A DNA stretch of 46,715 bases, from positions 1 to 46,715 of the forward strand of contig JABBZI010000029.1 in the NCBI GenBank assembly GCA_012955965.1, written 5' to 3'. Under the pieces are notes generated by a model. That model was given only the letters and a program-made list of their open reading frames with translations. It had not been told where the DNA came from and ran no database searches. Source of the stretch: Clostridioides difficile. GTDB lineage: Bacteria > Bacillota > Clostridia > Peptostreptococcales > Peptostreptococcaceae. Positions 9,636 through 20,890 of this stretch are shown piece after piece. A program made the translations under genes and the position numbers. Positions within the stretch are counted from its first letter, which is position 1. Every line of letters starts with the position of its first letter.

Positions 9636-10982
9636 ATGAATTTTAATAATAGTCTAGAATTAACTCAGTCTCAGAAGCTAATAATGACTACACAACTCAA
9701 GCAATCATTATCAATATTAAATATGAGTAAGTTAGAATTAGAAGAAGAGATTAAAAGAGAAGCAGAGAATAACCCATTAGTTGAAGTTGAAAAAAGTGGG
9801 GAAATAAATTGGGAAGAATATATAAAGGACATGGATAAGTCAAGACGTTTAGATAGAACAGAGATAAGTTATAATCCCGATAATGAAGTTAATCTAGAAA
9901 ATTTAGTTAAATATTCGTCAAATTTATATGAGGATTTAAAATTTCAGATAAGTTTATATAAACTGACAGATAAAGAATTGGAAGTCTGTGAGTATATAAT
10001 TGACAGTTTAGATGAAGATGGATATTTAAGAACTGAGGAAAAAGTAATTGTTGATACTTTAAAGATAGATGAGGAACTTTTTGAAAAATGTTTGATTAGT
10101 GTTCAGCAGTTGGAACCTAGTGGGGTAGGAGCAAGAAGTCTTTCAGAATGTCTGATGATTCAAATGGCAAGTTTAGGAATATATAATGAAATTTTAGAGG
10201 AAATCGTTACAAAAGACTTAAATTTGATTGCAAATAATAAATACAAAGAGATAAGTAAAAAATACAATATGTCACTACAAAAGTGTGTTGAACTAATAAA
10301 TATAATTAAAACATTAGACCCAAAACCAGGAAGAACTTGCTCAGTAGAAAAAAGTGTGTACATTCAACCAGACGTAACTGTAGAAAAAATTGATGATGAA
10401 TTTATTGTATATTTAAATGAGAAAGATTCTTATCAGATAAGAATCAATAGTTATTATAAAGACATATTAAAAAATTCACAGTCTGATGAAAGTGCAAAAG
10501 AATTTATAAAAGAAAGACTAAATTCAGCAACAGGGCTTATGAAAAATATAGAGAGTAGGAAAACTACCGTACTTAAGATTGCAGAAGAAATAGTAAAAGC
10601 TCAAGAAGAATTTTTGAGAAAGGGTACAAAATATATAAAACCTTTAAAAATGAAAGACATAGCAGAAAAATTAGAATTTCATGAATCTACTATAAGTAGA
10701 GGTGTAAATGGTAAATATATGCTGACACCTTTTGGTGTATATGAATTTAGATATTTCTTTAGTAGTGCCATCGAGACTGAGAATAATGAAATGGCATCTA
10801 GTACAAGCATAAAAAAAATTATAAAGGAAACAATAAAAGACGAAAATAAAAAGAAACCTTTGAGTGATGACCATATATCTAAGCTATTAAAAGAAAAAGG
10901 AATCAATGTTGCAAGAAGAACAGTTGCCAAATATCGTGAAGAATTAGGAATTTTATCTTCAAGTAAGAGAAAAGAATACTAA
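9636..10982 (+). CDS. rpoN: RNA polymerase sigma-54 factor (SigL/RpoN)
   Basis: A 448-residue sigma-54. The Gln/Leu-rich N-terminal activator-interaction region (LTQSQKLIMTTQLKQSLSIL) is followed by a core-binding region, a helix-turn-helix near residues 340-365 (MKDIAEKLEFHESTISRGVN) and the RpoN box at the C-terminus (ARRTVAKYREEL). It directs RNA polymerase to -24/-12 promoters that need an enhancer-binding ATPase. A GTG at 9627 lies in frame, but AGGTGA at 9625-9630 is spaced correctly for the ATG at 9636, so that start is chosen. Being next to cggR and the glycolytic genes fits the C. difficile sigL locus. It is apparently a single-gene unit between the terminator at 9531-9599 and the cggR promoter. 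Confidence 0.95.
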   Translation: MNFNNSLELTQSQKLIMTTQLKQSLSILNMSKLELEEEIKREAENNPLVEVEKSGEINWEEYIKDMDKSRRLDRTEISYNPDNEVNLENLVKYSSNLYEDLKFQISLYKLTDKELEVCEYIIDSLDEDGYLRTEEKVIVDTLKIDEELFEKCLISVQQLEPSGVGARSLSECLMIQMASLGIYNEILEEIVTKDLNLIANNKYKEISKKYNMSLQKCVELINIIKTLDPKPGRTCSVEKSVYIQPDVTVEKIDDEFIVYLNEKDSYQIRINSYYKDILKNSQSDESAKEFIKERLNSATGLMKNIESRKTTVLKIAEEIVKAQEEFLRKGTKYIKPLKMKDIAEKLEFHESTISRGVNGKYMLTPFGVYEFRYFFSSAIETENNEMASSTSIKKIIKETIKDENKKKPLSDDHISKLLKEKGINVARRTVAKYREELGILSSSKRKEY

Positions 10983-11325
10983 TAAGTAAAAGACAAATAT
11001 CTGCATAACAAGGGGAAAAGGCTAATTAAAAGGGGAATGAAAATTAGGCTAAAAATGTTATGAAATAAAATACTAAAAAATAGAAAACATAATTATATAA
11101 AAGTTTGGAAAGAATGATTAGATATTAGAAGAAGAATGCTGGTATAAATAAAATATTATTATTAAATTTAATAATTACAAAAGGAAAAACACATAGAGTA
11201 TAAATAATATAAAAATATAAAAACATATATAAAAAACATTATATAAAAAGAAAAAATACTGTACTTTGAAAATGGTGGAGAAATGTTCTACAAAACAAAA
11301 AAATAAAAAAGTTTTTGAAAAACTA
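10983..11325. other. AT-rich intergenic stretch before the cggR promoter
   Basis: No coding frame, strong hairpin or RNA signature is seen in this 343-bp stretch. It is purine-rich on the plus strand. The promoter and operator for cggR follow at its right end. Confidence 0.5.
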
Positions 11326-11354
11326 TTGAAATCTATACGCAAATCCTATAAAAT
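11326..11354 (+). promoter_or_regulatory. sigma-A type promoter of cggR-gap
   Basis: TTGAAA at 11326-11331 and TAAAAT at 11349-11354 are separated by 17 bp, which places the start of transcription near 11361, just upstream of the CggR-like operator. Confidence 0.7.
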
Positions 11355-11367
11355 AAAAATATCTTGT

Positions 11368-11403
11368 GGGACTTAAATAAACACTAGGGACGAAAAAAGT
11401 CCC
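11368..11403. promoter_or_regulatory. tandem CggR-like operator
   Basis: Two GGGAC boxes at 11368 and 11387 each stand in front of six A/T-rich bases and an imperfect TGTC-like tail (AAAC, AGTC). This is the layout of the Bacillus subtilis CggR operator (GGGAC-N6-TGTC repeated), but with 19 instead of about 20 bases between repeats. The second box also forms a GGGAC/GTCCC hairpin. It lies just downstream of the promoter, where CggR acts as a roadblock in Bacillus. Confidence 0.65.
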
Positions 11404-11429
11404 GAAAGGAAAGTAATAAGGAGTATGTT

Positions 11430-12452
11430 ATGAAGAACTTATTAGAAATTCAAAAGAAATTAATTCCACAGGCAATTGAACTTATGGAAAGAAGATACTC
11501 TATTTTAAGACAAATATCTTTAAGCGAGCCAATAGGTAGAAGAACCTTATCAAATATATTAGAAATTAGTGAAAGAATAATTAGGTCAGAGACAGAGTTT
11601 TTAAAAGAGCAAGGGCTTATAGATGTGGCTGTATCTGGAATGACCATCACTAAAGAAGGTTCAGATTTGTTAGACAAACTTAAAGACATCATGAGTGATA
11701 TCATGGGATTGTCTAAGTTACAAGATAGAGTTAGAGAAAAGCTTGGAATAAAAAAGGTAATACTAGTTCCTGGAAGCTGTGATGAAAATGGAAGTTTACT
11801 AAAAGATGTAACTCGATATGGATGTGAGTATTTCTTAAACATCTTAAAAGATGGAGACATTGTTTCAATAACTGGTGGAAGCACTATGTTGGAGTTTTCA
11901 AACGTTATTAAAACTGATAAGAGATACCCAAACTCTACAATAGTACCAGCTAGAGGAAGTATGGGAACTGATGTAGAGATGCAATCTAATAATATAGTTG
12001 CTTCAGTAAGTAAGAAGTTACATTCTAATTGCAAACTTTTACATATACCAGATGAGTTGGACGAAAGTGCAATGAAAACTCTTAGCCAAGTGCCAGAGAT
12101 TAAGACAACTTTAGAGTATATTAAAAGAACCGACATTTTAGTTTTTAGCATAGGTAGAGCAGATGTCATGGCAAAGAGAAGAAAACTTCCAGAGGATAAG
12201 GTCGATGAGATATTATCTAAAAATGCGGTTGGAGAAGCATTTGGATATTATTTTAACAAAGATGGAGAAATAGTTTATAAATTGAACACTGTTGGAATTG
12301 ATTTAGAGACAGTTAAACAAGTAAAAGAAACTATTGCAATCTTTGCAGGTACTGAAAAAGTAGAAGCCTTATTAGCCATATCAAATATGCATAAAAACAT
12401 GGTTCTTGTAACAGATGAAGAAAGTGCTTATAAGATATTGTCATTATTATAA
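11430..12452 (+). CDS. cggR: central glycolytic genes regulator CggR
   Basis: A 340-residue SorC/DeoR-type repressor. Residues 20-75 form a winged helix-turn-helix (RRTLSNILEISERIIRSE). The rest is a sugar-phosphate binding domain with GSITGGS-type features (DIVSITGGSTMLEF), TIVPARGSMG and a C-terminal AFGYYFNKDGEIV segment. In Bacillus this protein senses fructose-1,6-bisphosphate and represses gap, pgk, tpi, gpm and eno; the same target set follows here. The leader carries a matching tandem operator, implying autoregulation. An AAGGAG site precedes the ATG, and gap begins 59 bp downstream with no terminator between. Confidence 0.93.
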   Translation: MKNLLEIQKKLIPQAIELMERRYSILRQISLSEPIGRRTLSNILEISERIIRSETEFLKEQGLIDVAVSGMTITKEGSDLLDKLKDIMSDIMGLSKLQDRVREKLGIKKVILVPGSCDENGSLLKDVTRYGCEYFLNILKDGDIVSITGGSTMLEFSNVIKTDKRYPNSTIVPARGSMGTDVEMQSNNIVASVSKKLHSNCKLLHIPDELDESAMKTLSQVPEIKTTLEYIKRTDILVFSIGRADVMAKRRKLPEDKVDEILSKNAVGEAFGYYFNKDGEIVYKLNTVGIDLETVKQVKETIAIFAGTEKVEALLAISNMHKNMVLVTDEESAYKILSLL

Positions 12453-12499
12453 AAGTCAAGACCTAGCATAGAGCTAGAAAACATACATTTACTTTATAG

Positions 12500-13519
<1,020 letters not shown>

Positions 13520-13551
13520 TCAGCTTTGAGAAAATAGAAAAGTAGATTGAC

Positions 13552-13597
13552 AAAGTCCGAGTTTGTAGTTTAATACTACGGACTCAGGACTTTTTTT
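13552..13597 (+). terminator. terminator between gap and pgk
   Basis: AAAGTCC (13552-13558) pairs with GGACTTT before a run of seven T. An inner GTAGT/ACTAC hairpin is nested, and an alternative GGACT copy allows two competing pairings. Confidence 0.8.
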
Positions 13598-13630
13598 AAG
13601 AAAAAATATATAAAATACACCTAAATAATG

Positions 13631-13659
13631 TTACATACTATATATAAAAATATGATAAT
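13631..13659 (+). promoter_or_regulatory. candidate promoter of pgk-tpiA-gpmI
   Basis: TTACAT at 13631-13636 and GATAAT at 13654-13659 have a 17-bp spacer. They lie after the gap terminator and 81 bp before the pgk start. Confidence 0.5.
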
Positions 13660-13740
13660 ATGATATATTTAATAGGGTAAAAGTATGTACTATATTATAC
13701 TTGGCAATAAAAAATTACTTTATTAAAAGGAGAGATATTT

Positions 13741-14943
13741 ATGTCAATGCTTAACAAAAAAACTATAGAAGATATTGATGTGTGCGGAAAAAAAGTATTA
13801 GTGAGATGTGACTTTAATGTGCCATTACAAGATGGTGTAATTACTGATGAAAATAGATTGAACGGAGCTTTACCAACGATTCAATATTTGATTTCTAAAG
13901 GAGCAAAAGTTATATTATGCTCTCATTTAGGAAAACCAAAGGGAGAAGCAAAACCAGAATTATCTTTAGCACCAGTTGCAAAGAGATTATCTGAAATGTT
14001 AGGTAAAGAAGTGGTATTTGCAGCGGACGATAATGTTGTAGGAGAAAATGCCAAAAAAGCTACTGAGAATATGGAAAACGGAGATGTAGTATTATTAGAG
14101 AATACTAGATATAGAAAAGAAGAAACTAAAAACGAAGAAAACTACTCTAAAGAATTGGCTTCACTTGCTGAAATATTTGTAAATGATGCGTTTGGAACTG
14201 CTCATAGAGCACATTGTTCAACAGTTGGAGCGGGAGAATTTTTACAAGAGAGAGTTTGTGGATACTTAATTCAAAAAGAATTAAAATTCTTAGGAGAAGC
14301 TGTTGCAAATCCAGTAAGACCATTTACTGCTATACTTGGAGGAGCTAAAGTTTCTGATAAATTAGCTGTTATAAACGAATTATTAGAAAAAGTCGACAAC
14401 CTAATAATAGGTGGAGGAATGGCTTATACATTCTTAAAAGCTCAAGGTTATGAAGTAGGAACATCTCTACTTGAAATAGATAAGGTAGAATATGCAAAAG
14501 AAATGATGGAGAAAGCTAAAAATAAAGGTGTTAATTTACTATTACCAGTAGATGTTGTTATGGCAGACCATTTTGCACCAGATGCAACTCCAATAGTAAC
14601 AGAAGATGCTAATGTAAAAGAAGATTATATGGGATTAGATATGGGACCTAAGACTATAGCAAACTTCGTAAAAACTATAAAAGAATCAAAAACTGTAGTA
14701 TGGAATGGACCAATGGGAGTGTTTGAATTTGAGAACTTTGCAAATGGAACATTATCAGTAGCTAAGGCTATGGCAGAATTAACTGATGCAACTACTGTAA
14801 TTGGTGGTGGAGATAGTGCAGCAGCAGTTAATCAATTAGGATTTGGTGATAAAATGACTCACGTATCAACAGGTGGAGGAGCATCACTAGAATTCTTAGA
14901 AGGTAAAGAATTACCAGGTATTGCAGCATTAGATAATAAATAA
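13741..14943 (+). CDS. pgk: phosphoglycerate kinase
   Basis: A 400-residue kinase of normal length that transfers the acyl phosphate of 1,3-bisphosphoglycerate to ADP. Substrate-binding marks RCDFNVPL near residue 21 and SHLGKPKG near 60 are seen, with the [11 protein letters not shown] hinge and the nucleotide-binding GGGDSAAA near the C-terminus. AAGGAGAG lies 6-7 bases before the ATG at 13741; a second in-frame ATG two codons on is less well spaced. It has its own candidate promoter after the gap terminator and is followed by tpiA after 25 bp, so pgk, tpiA and gpmI form one transcription unit. Confidence 0.96.
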   Translation: MSMLNKKTIEDIDVCGKKVLVRCDFNVPLQDGVITDENRLNGALPTIQYLISKGAKVILCSHLGKPKGEAKPELSLAPVAKRLSEMLGKEVVFAADDNVVGENAKKATENMENGDVVLLENTRYRKEETKNEENYSKELASLAEIFVNDAFGTAHRAHCSTVGAGEFLQERVCGYLIQKELKFLGEAVANPVRPFTAILGGAKVSDKLAVINELLEKVDNLIIGGGMAYTFLKAQGYEVGTSLLEIDKVEYAKEMMEKAKNKGVNLLLPVDVVMADHFAPDATPIVTEDANVKEDYMGLDMGPKTIANFVKTIKESKTVVWNGPMGVFEFENFANGTLSVAKAMAELTDATTVIGGGDSAAAVNQLGFGDKMTHVSTGGGASLEFLEGKELPGIAALDNK

Positions 14944-14968
14944 ACTAATATATAGAGGAGATTGTAAA

Positions 14969-15712
14969 ATGAGAAAACCTATAATTGCAGGAAACTGGAA
15001 AATGCATAAAACAATAAAAGAAGCTTTAGAATTTGTAAATGAAGTTAAAGATAAAGTGAACTCTGATAAAGTAGAGGCTGTTATATGTGCGCCATTTACT
15101 TTATTAAAGGATTTAAAAGAAGCTACTAAGGGTACAAATATAAAGATAGGTGCTCAAAATATGCACTTTGAAGAAAAGGGAGCATTTACAGGAGAAGTTT
15201 CACCTCTTATGTTAAAAGAAATAGATATGGACTATGTTGTAATAGGACATTCAGAAAGAAGACAATACTTCAATGAAACTGATGAAACTGTAAATAAAAA
15301 AGTTTTAAAAGCTTTAGAAGTAGAAATAGACCCAATACTATGTGTTGGAGAAACTTTAGAGCAAAGAGAAGCTGGAAAAACTAAAGATGTTTGTAAAGTT
15401 CAAGTTGAAAAAGCTTTAGAAAATGTTCTTAAAGATGATTTAGCAAAAGTAGTTGTTGCATATGAGCCAATTTGGGCTATTGGAACTGGTAAAACTGCAA
15501 CTGCTGAAGATGCTAATGATGTTATATCATATATAAGAGAAGTTATAAAAGGATTATATGGAGAATTAGCTAATGAAGTTAGAATACAATACGGTGGAAG
15601 TGTTAAACCTTCAAATGTAGCTGAAATAATGGGTCAAAGTGATATAGATGGAGCTTTAGTAGGTGGAGCTAGTTTAGCTAGTAATGACTACCTAGACCTT
15701 GTTAATTTCTAA
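14969..15712 (+). CDS. tpiA: triosephosphate isomerase
   Basis: A 247-residue TIM barrel interconverting dihydroxyacetone phosphate and glyceraldehyde-3-phosphate. The active-site Lys (AGNWKMHKT, near residue 12), His (IGHSERR, near 94) and Glu (AYEPIWAIGTGKTA, near 165) are intact, as are the phosphate-gripping YGGSV and GGASL loops. An AGAGGAG site precedes the ATG. It sits between pgk and gpmI in the CggR-type glycolytic block; the gpmI binding site overlaps its stop codon. Confidence 0.97.
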   Translation: MRKPIIAGNWKMHKTIKEALEFVNEVKDKVNSDKVEAVICAPFTLLKDLKEATKGTNIKIGAQNMHFEEKGAFTGEVSPLMLKEIDMDYVVIGHSERRQYFNETDETVNKKVLKALEVEIDPILCVGETLEQREAGKTKDVCKVQVEKALENVLKDDLAKVVVAYEPIWAIGTGKTATAEDANDVISYIREVIKGLYGELANEVRIQYGGSVKPSNVAEIMGQSDIDGALVGGASLASNDYLDLVNF

Positions 15713-15720
15713 GGAGTGAA

Positions 15721-17253
15721 ATGATGAAAAAACCAGTTGCTTTAATTATTATGGACGGGTTTGGATACAATAAGGATGTTAATGGAAATGCAATTGCTAA
15801 GTCCAAAACTCCTAACTTAGATAAAATAATGAAAGAGTATCCAAACACATTGATAAATGCCAGTGGTCTTGATGTTGGTTTACCTGATGGTCAAATGGGA
15901 AATTCAGAAGTTGGTCATACTAATATAGGTGCAGGTAGAATTGTATATCAAGATTTAACTAGAATAACAAAATCTATAAAAGATGGTGACTTTTTTAATA
16001 ATGAAGTTTTATGTGAAGCTATGGATAATGCAAAGGAAAATTCTCTTCATGTAATGGGACTTTTGTCTGATGGAGGAGTACATTCACATATAGACCATCT
16101 TAAAGCTATAATCAAAATGGCAAAAGATAAAGATATAAAAAAGGTGTATGTTCATGCATTTACTGATGGTAGAGATACTGACCCTCAAAGTGCACTTGAA
16201 TATGCTAAAGAAGTACAAGCTAGTATGGATGAAATTGGAGTAGGAGAATTTGCTACAGTTTCTGGTAGATATTATGCTATGGATAGAGATAAGAGATGGG
16301 AAAGAGTAGAGCTTGCATACAATGCTATGGTTAGAGGTATTGGTGAAAAAGCAACTTCTATTGAGGAAGCTATTCAAAACTCTTATGACAATGGAAAAAA
16401 TGATGAGTTTATAATGCCAACAGTTATTATGAAAGATGATAAGGCAGTTGGAAGTATAAAGGAAAATGATTCAATTATATTCTTTAACTTTAGACCAGAT
16501 AGAGCTAGACAAATAACTAGAGCTCTAGTTTGTGAAGAGTTTGATGGGTTTAAAAGAGAAGATATTAAAAACTTCTTTGTGTGCTTAACAGAGTATGATA
16601 TAACTATAAAAAACGTGCATATAGCATTTGGGCCTCAATCTTTAACTAATACTCTAGGTGAGTATCTAGCTAACAATGGAAAGACTCAACTTAGAGCTGC
16701 TGAAACTGAAAAATATGCACATGTAACTTTCTTCTTCAATGGTGGAGTAGAAGAACCAAATAAAGGTGAAGAAAGATTATTGATACCTTCTCCAAAGGTT
16801 GCAACTTATGATTTACAACCAGAAATGTCAGCATATGAATTGACAGATAAAGCTTTGGAGAAATTAGGAGAAGATAAGTTTGACTTTATAGTGTTAAACT
16901 TTGCAAACCCTGATATGGTGGGTCACACAGGAAATGTAGAAGCTGCTATAATAGCTGTTGAGACTGTGGACACTTGTGTAGGAAAATTAATAGATAAAAT
17001 AGTAGAATTAGGTGGAAGTGCAATAATAACTGCCGACCATGGAAATGTTGAATATATGTTAGACCCAGAAACAGGAAAGACTGTAACAGCTCATTCTATT
17101 AATCCAGTACCATTTATTGTAGTTGGTCAAGAATTTGAAAGTGCAAAGTTATTGGATGGAGGAAGATTGTCCGATATAGCACCAACTGTTTTAGATATGA
17201 TGAAGTTAGAAAAACCAGAAGAAATGACTGGTCATTCACTTATCTCAAGATAG
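15721..17253 (+). CDS. gpmI: 2,3-bisphosphoglycerate-independent phosphoglycerate mutase
   Basis: A 510-residue, manganese-dependent phosphoglycerate mutase of the alkaline phosphatase superfamily. The first metal Asp lies in IIMDGFGYN, the phosphorylated Ser in GQMGNSEVGHTNIG near residue 62, and later metal ligands in NFANPDMVGHTG and ITADHGN. It has the standard length. Tandem ATGs at 15721 and 15724 follow AAGGAG (15711-15716); the second ATG has the better spacing, so the start could be one codon later. It is the last gene before a 330-bp gap with a separate eno promoter. Confidence 0.96.
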   Translation: MMKKPVALIIMDGFGYNKDVNGNAIAKSKTPNLDKIMKEYPNTLINASGLDVGLPDGQMGNSEVGHTNIGAGRIVYQDLTRITKSIKDGDFFNNEVLCEAMDNAKENSLHVMGLLSDGGVHSHIDHLKAIIKMAKDKDIKKVYVHAFTDGRDTDPQSALEYAKEVQASMDEIGVGEFATVSGRYYAMDRDKRWERVELAYNAMVRGIGEKATSIEEAIQNSYDNGKNDEFIMPTVIMKDDKAVGSIKENDSIIFFNFRPDRARQITRALVCEEFDGFKREDIKNFFVCLTEYDITIKNVHIAFGPQSLTNTLGEYLANNGKTQLRAAETEKYAHVTFFFNGGVEEPNKGEERLLIPSPKVATYDLQPEMSAYELTDKALEKLGEDKFDFIVLNFANPDMVGHTGNVEAAIIAVETVDTCVGKLIDKIVELGGSAIITADHGNVEYMLDPETGKTVTAHSINPVPFIVVGQEFESAKLLDGGRLSDIAPTVLDMMKLEKPEEMTGHSLISR

Positions 17254-17472
17254 TAAATAATAATAATTAATATATATTATAAAAGCAAAAACTTTAGAAT
17301 CATTAGTTGTATATTTTATGTTTAACGTTTTAAATCTATTACTAAGATTTGTGTATTGAAGATTAGTTTTGAGTTTTGGGCAGGTTTTTTACTTATATAA
17401 ATTAGAATATAAAAAAATAAAATTAAAATAGAGACTTTTACAAATTTACCCATCAAATAAATTTGTACCTAA
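17254..17472. other. intergenic stretch before the eno promoter
   Basis: AT-rich, with no coding frame and no clear terminator hairpin. The eno promoter elements follow at 17473. The leader between promoter and eno start (17502-17583) shows no recognised riboswitch. Confidence 0.4.
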
Positions 17473-17501
17473 TTTTCAAAAAGAGCTTTATGTACTATAA
17501 T
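17473..17501 (+). promoter_or_regulatory. candidate eno promoter
   Basis: A perfect TATAAT at 17496-17501 stands 17 bp after a weak TTTTCA box at 17473-17478, about 80 bp before the eno start codon. Confidence 0.55.
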
Positions 17502-17517
17502 ATAAAAAGTAGATTAA

Positions 17518-18876
<1,359 letters not shown>

Positions 18877-18923
18877 TTATTAAAGATTAAAAAGATAATA
18901 TAAAAGATTAAACTTTATCTTAT

Positions 18924-18968
18924 AAAGGATAAGTGATAGTTGATTTTTCAATTCACTTATCCTTTTTT
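18924..18968. terminator. bidirectional terminator between eno and the marR-type gene
   Basis: AAAGGATAAGTGA (18924-18936) pairs with TCACTTATCCTTT, with T-rich tails on the plus strand and A-rich upstream. It serves the convergent pair eno and the MarR gene. Confidence 0.85.
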
Positions 18969-18973
18969 ATACT

Positions 18974-19402
18974 TTATTTCTTACTTTTATTCACAGCTTT
19001 AGAAAAGATACGAATAAAAGTTTCTATTTCATCTTTATCTAATTGATGTAAGAGATTTCTAAATACAATTATTTCTACATCTCTATGTTCTTTTTGAGCT
19101 TTTAAACCTAATTCAGTTAAAACTAAGTTATACCCTCTTTTATCTTTAATACAGGGATTTTTTTTAATAAATTTTTTTAATTCAAGACGTTTTACAGCAC
19201 TTGTTAATGTACTTTTTGGCAATTCTAAAATTTTACTAATTTCTTTCATCATACTATTTGGATACTGTTCAACTATTTCTAAAATGCTTAATTCTACTAA
19301 AGAAATACCATGAATAGTAGGATATTTACCACTACACATTTCTGTTTTCATCTGCATACTAACAATATGCCACAGGTTGCTTAGCTCTTTTACAGGATTC
19401 AT
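18974..19402 (-). CDS. MarR family transcriptional regulator
   Basis: A 142-residue MarR protein: an N-terminal dimerisation helix, then a winged helix-turn-helix around residues 45-85 (LVELSILEIVEQYPNSMMKEISKILELPKS...) and the wing (IKDKRGYNLVLTELGLKA). It would repress its own gene and perhaps the divergent acetyltransferase gene from the two 13-bp palindromes that lie between them. A GGAGGT site precedes the ATG. The ligand and wider targets are unknown. Confidence 0.9.
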   Translation of the reverse strand: MNPVKELSNLWHIVSMQMKTEMCSGKYPTIHGISLVELSILEIVEQYPNSMMKEISKILELPKSTLTSAVKRLELKKFIKKNPCIKDKRGYNLVLTELGLKAQKEHRDVEIIVFRNLLHQLDKDEIETFIRIFSKAVNKSKK

Positions 19403-19423
19403 TGACTTTTACCTCCATATATG

Positions 19424-19460
19424 ATACGATTATCGTACTAATATAGTACGATAATCGTAT
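19424..19460. promoter_or_regulatory. double palindromic MarR operator
   Basis: A 37-bp near-perfect palindrome is itself made of two 13-bp palindromes: TACGATTATCGTA (19425-19437) and TACGATAATCGTA (19447-19459), centred 22 bp apart, about two helical turns. It lies between the divergent MarR and GNAT genes, 22 bp and 27 bp from their starts. Confidence 0.85.
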
Positions 19461-19486
19461 TAATTTGTCAATAGGATGGTGTTTTT

Positions 19487-19996
19487 ATGAATTTAGAGAT
19501 TATACGAGCTACAAGTGAGAATGCTACAGAAATGGGTCTTATACATTCTTGTTCATGGAGAAAAGCATATAAAGGAATTATTCCAGATAATATAATAGAT
19601 GAATTCACTTCTGAAAAAAGAGCAGAAGTTTTTCAAAGTGTTATTCCAAAATCTGAAGAGGAGTATTATCTTTTTAAAGTAGATGGTATACCTGCTGGCT
19701 TTGCTTCATTAAATAGAAGTCATGAGGATAATGCTCCAAAATGTGTTGGAGAAGTATATTCTATATATTTCCATCCGGATTTTTGGGGAACATCTGTGAC
19801 AAAAAAGGGATTACAATTTTGTATTGATAGATTAAGTAATTTAGGATATTCACATATAACGATATGGGTTCTAAAAGACAATACTAGAGCTATAAATTTC
19901 TATAAAAAAAGTGGTTTTACTTGTGATGATTTTGAGAAAGAGATACATATTGGGAAAAAATTATTAGAAGTACGTTATTCAAAAAAGATATGGTAA
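19487..19996 (+). CDS. GNAT family N-acetyltransferase
   Basis: A 169-residue GNAT protein that would transfer an acetyl group from acetyl-CoA to an unknown amine. Typical features are IIRATSENATEMGLIHSCSWRKAYKGIIP at the N-terminus, the beta-4/beta-5 region GEVYSIYFHPDFWGTSVTKKG near residues 83-105 (the acetyl-CoA loop is a variant of the usual R/QxxGxG) and the C-terminal WVLKDNTRAINFYKKSGF. It is divergent from the MarR gene across a double operator, so expression is probably controlled by that regulator. The substrate cannot be inferred. Confidence 0.88.
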   Translation: MNLEIIRATSENATEMGLIHSCSWRKAYKGIIPDNIIDEFTSEKRAEVFQSVIPKSEEEYYLFKVDGIPAGFASLNRSHEDNAPKCVGEVYSIYFHPDFWGTSVTKKGLQFCIDRLSNLGYSHITIWVLKDNTRAINFYKKSGFTCDDFEKEIHIGKKLLEVRYSKKIW

Positions 19997-20035
19997 TTGC
20001 GTATTATTTTTGTAGATGATTTATAACATAATGGT

Positions 20036-20065
20036 CTTGAAATGGCTATGTTATTGTGATACACT
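20036..20065 (+). promoter_or_regulatory. candidate secG promoter
   Basis: TTGAAA at 20036-20041 and an extended -10 (TGTGATACACT, core 20060-20065) lie 18 bp apart, 46 bp before the secG start. Confidence 0.5.
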
Positions 20066-20110
20066 AAAGAGTAATGAAATTTAAGTAATAAATAGATAGG
20101 AGGGGCAATA

Positions 20111-20335
20111 ATGAGCAACATTTTAATGGGTGTGCAAGTAGTACTAGGGATTTTACTAGTAATTAGCATAATGCCTCAAGATTCAAAGAATGCTTTGCCT
20201 TCAGAGTTTGGTGGAGAAGGAAGTCAAGCTTACTTTAAACCAAAAGGTAAACAAGCATTTCTTGCTAGAGTTACAAAGATAACAGCAGTATTATTTTTTA
20301 TAAATGCATTGGCATTACTTATAGTTAAGAAGTAA
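20111..20335 (+). CDS. secG: preprotein translocase subunit SecG
   Basis: A 74-residue protein with two membrane segments (about 5-21 and 53-71) joined by the conserved loop containing GGEGSQAYFK, typical of SecG. It is a non-essential helper of the SecYE channel that eases SecA-driven export. A strong AGGAGGGG site precedes the ATG. In Firmicutes secG normally stands directly before rnr and smpB; here about 4.5 kb of other genes lie between. A terminator follows closely. Confidence 0.93.
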   Translation: MSNILMGVQVVLGILLVISIMPQDSKNALPSEFGGEGSQAYFKPKGKQAFLARVTKITAVLFFINALALLIVKK

Positions 20336-20436
20336 TGATATTGTTGAATAACTGGCCATTATTTAATTAGTGCATTTGGAAAATATTTAAAAATTAAATT
20401 TAGTTTTTAATGAAAGTACGTAAAGTAAAAAAATAA

Positions 20437-20475
20437 GAACAGGACTAATAATTTTATATTGTTAGTCCTGTTTTT
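20437..20475 (+). terminator. terminator after secG
   Basis: ACAGGACTAA (20439-20448) pairs with TTAGTCCTGT (from 20462), followed by TTTTT. Confidence 0.85.
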
Positions 20476-20503
20476 ATTTTAAAGATTAAGTTAGGTATTT
20501 TAA

Positions 20504-20890
20504 TTATTTACATTTATGTGTATCTTTATCAAACCAGACAATTAGTTTATTACAATTTGGACAAGTATTTTCAGTGATTTGTTTTTCAATCCACTTGGGA
20601 ACACTATTTTCCTTCATATACTGTAGATTATTAATAACATTTTTATGATGGCAAATTCCATTAACAATATGTTTGTTTTTAAAATCGTGTAATCTATCAC
20701 AAGGGAATTTATCACATTCATAACATCGTGTAACATTATTTAATTCTGAACAATCTCTAAATCCGTGGTCACAAGTTGAACATTCAACGTTGACATTATC
20801 TGAGAGACAACCATGACAGTTTTTAGGGTATTCAGGACAAGTGCCACAAAATAAGCCACAAATAGCAGCAGTATTTTCACAAGGTTTCAT
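20504..20890 (-). CDS. DUF3795 domain protein, cysteine-rich
   Basis: A 128-residue, soluble, cysteine-rich protein. The first 70 residues hold the DUF3795 pattern (AAICGLFCGTCPEYPKNCHGC, then CSTCDHGFRDC and CYECDKFPC), likely zinc-binding. A C-terminal CPNCNKL pair may form a further zinc knuckle with the final HKC. The molecular function of the family is unknown. A GGAG site precedes the ATG. It converges on secG and is a single gene. Confidence 0.8.
   Translation of the reverse strand: MKPCENTAAICGLFCGTCPEYPKNCHGCLSDNVNVECSTCDHGFRDCSELNNVTRCYECDKFPCDRLHDFKNKHIVNGICHHKNVINNLQYMKENSVPKWIEKQITENTCPNCNKLIVWFDKDTHKCK

Noticed and set aside
11450-12169. 239-codon minus-strand frame inside cggR
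   Set aside because: It lies fully antisense to a clear SorC-family gene, has no binding site, and has no recognisable protein features.
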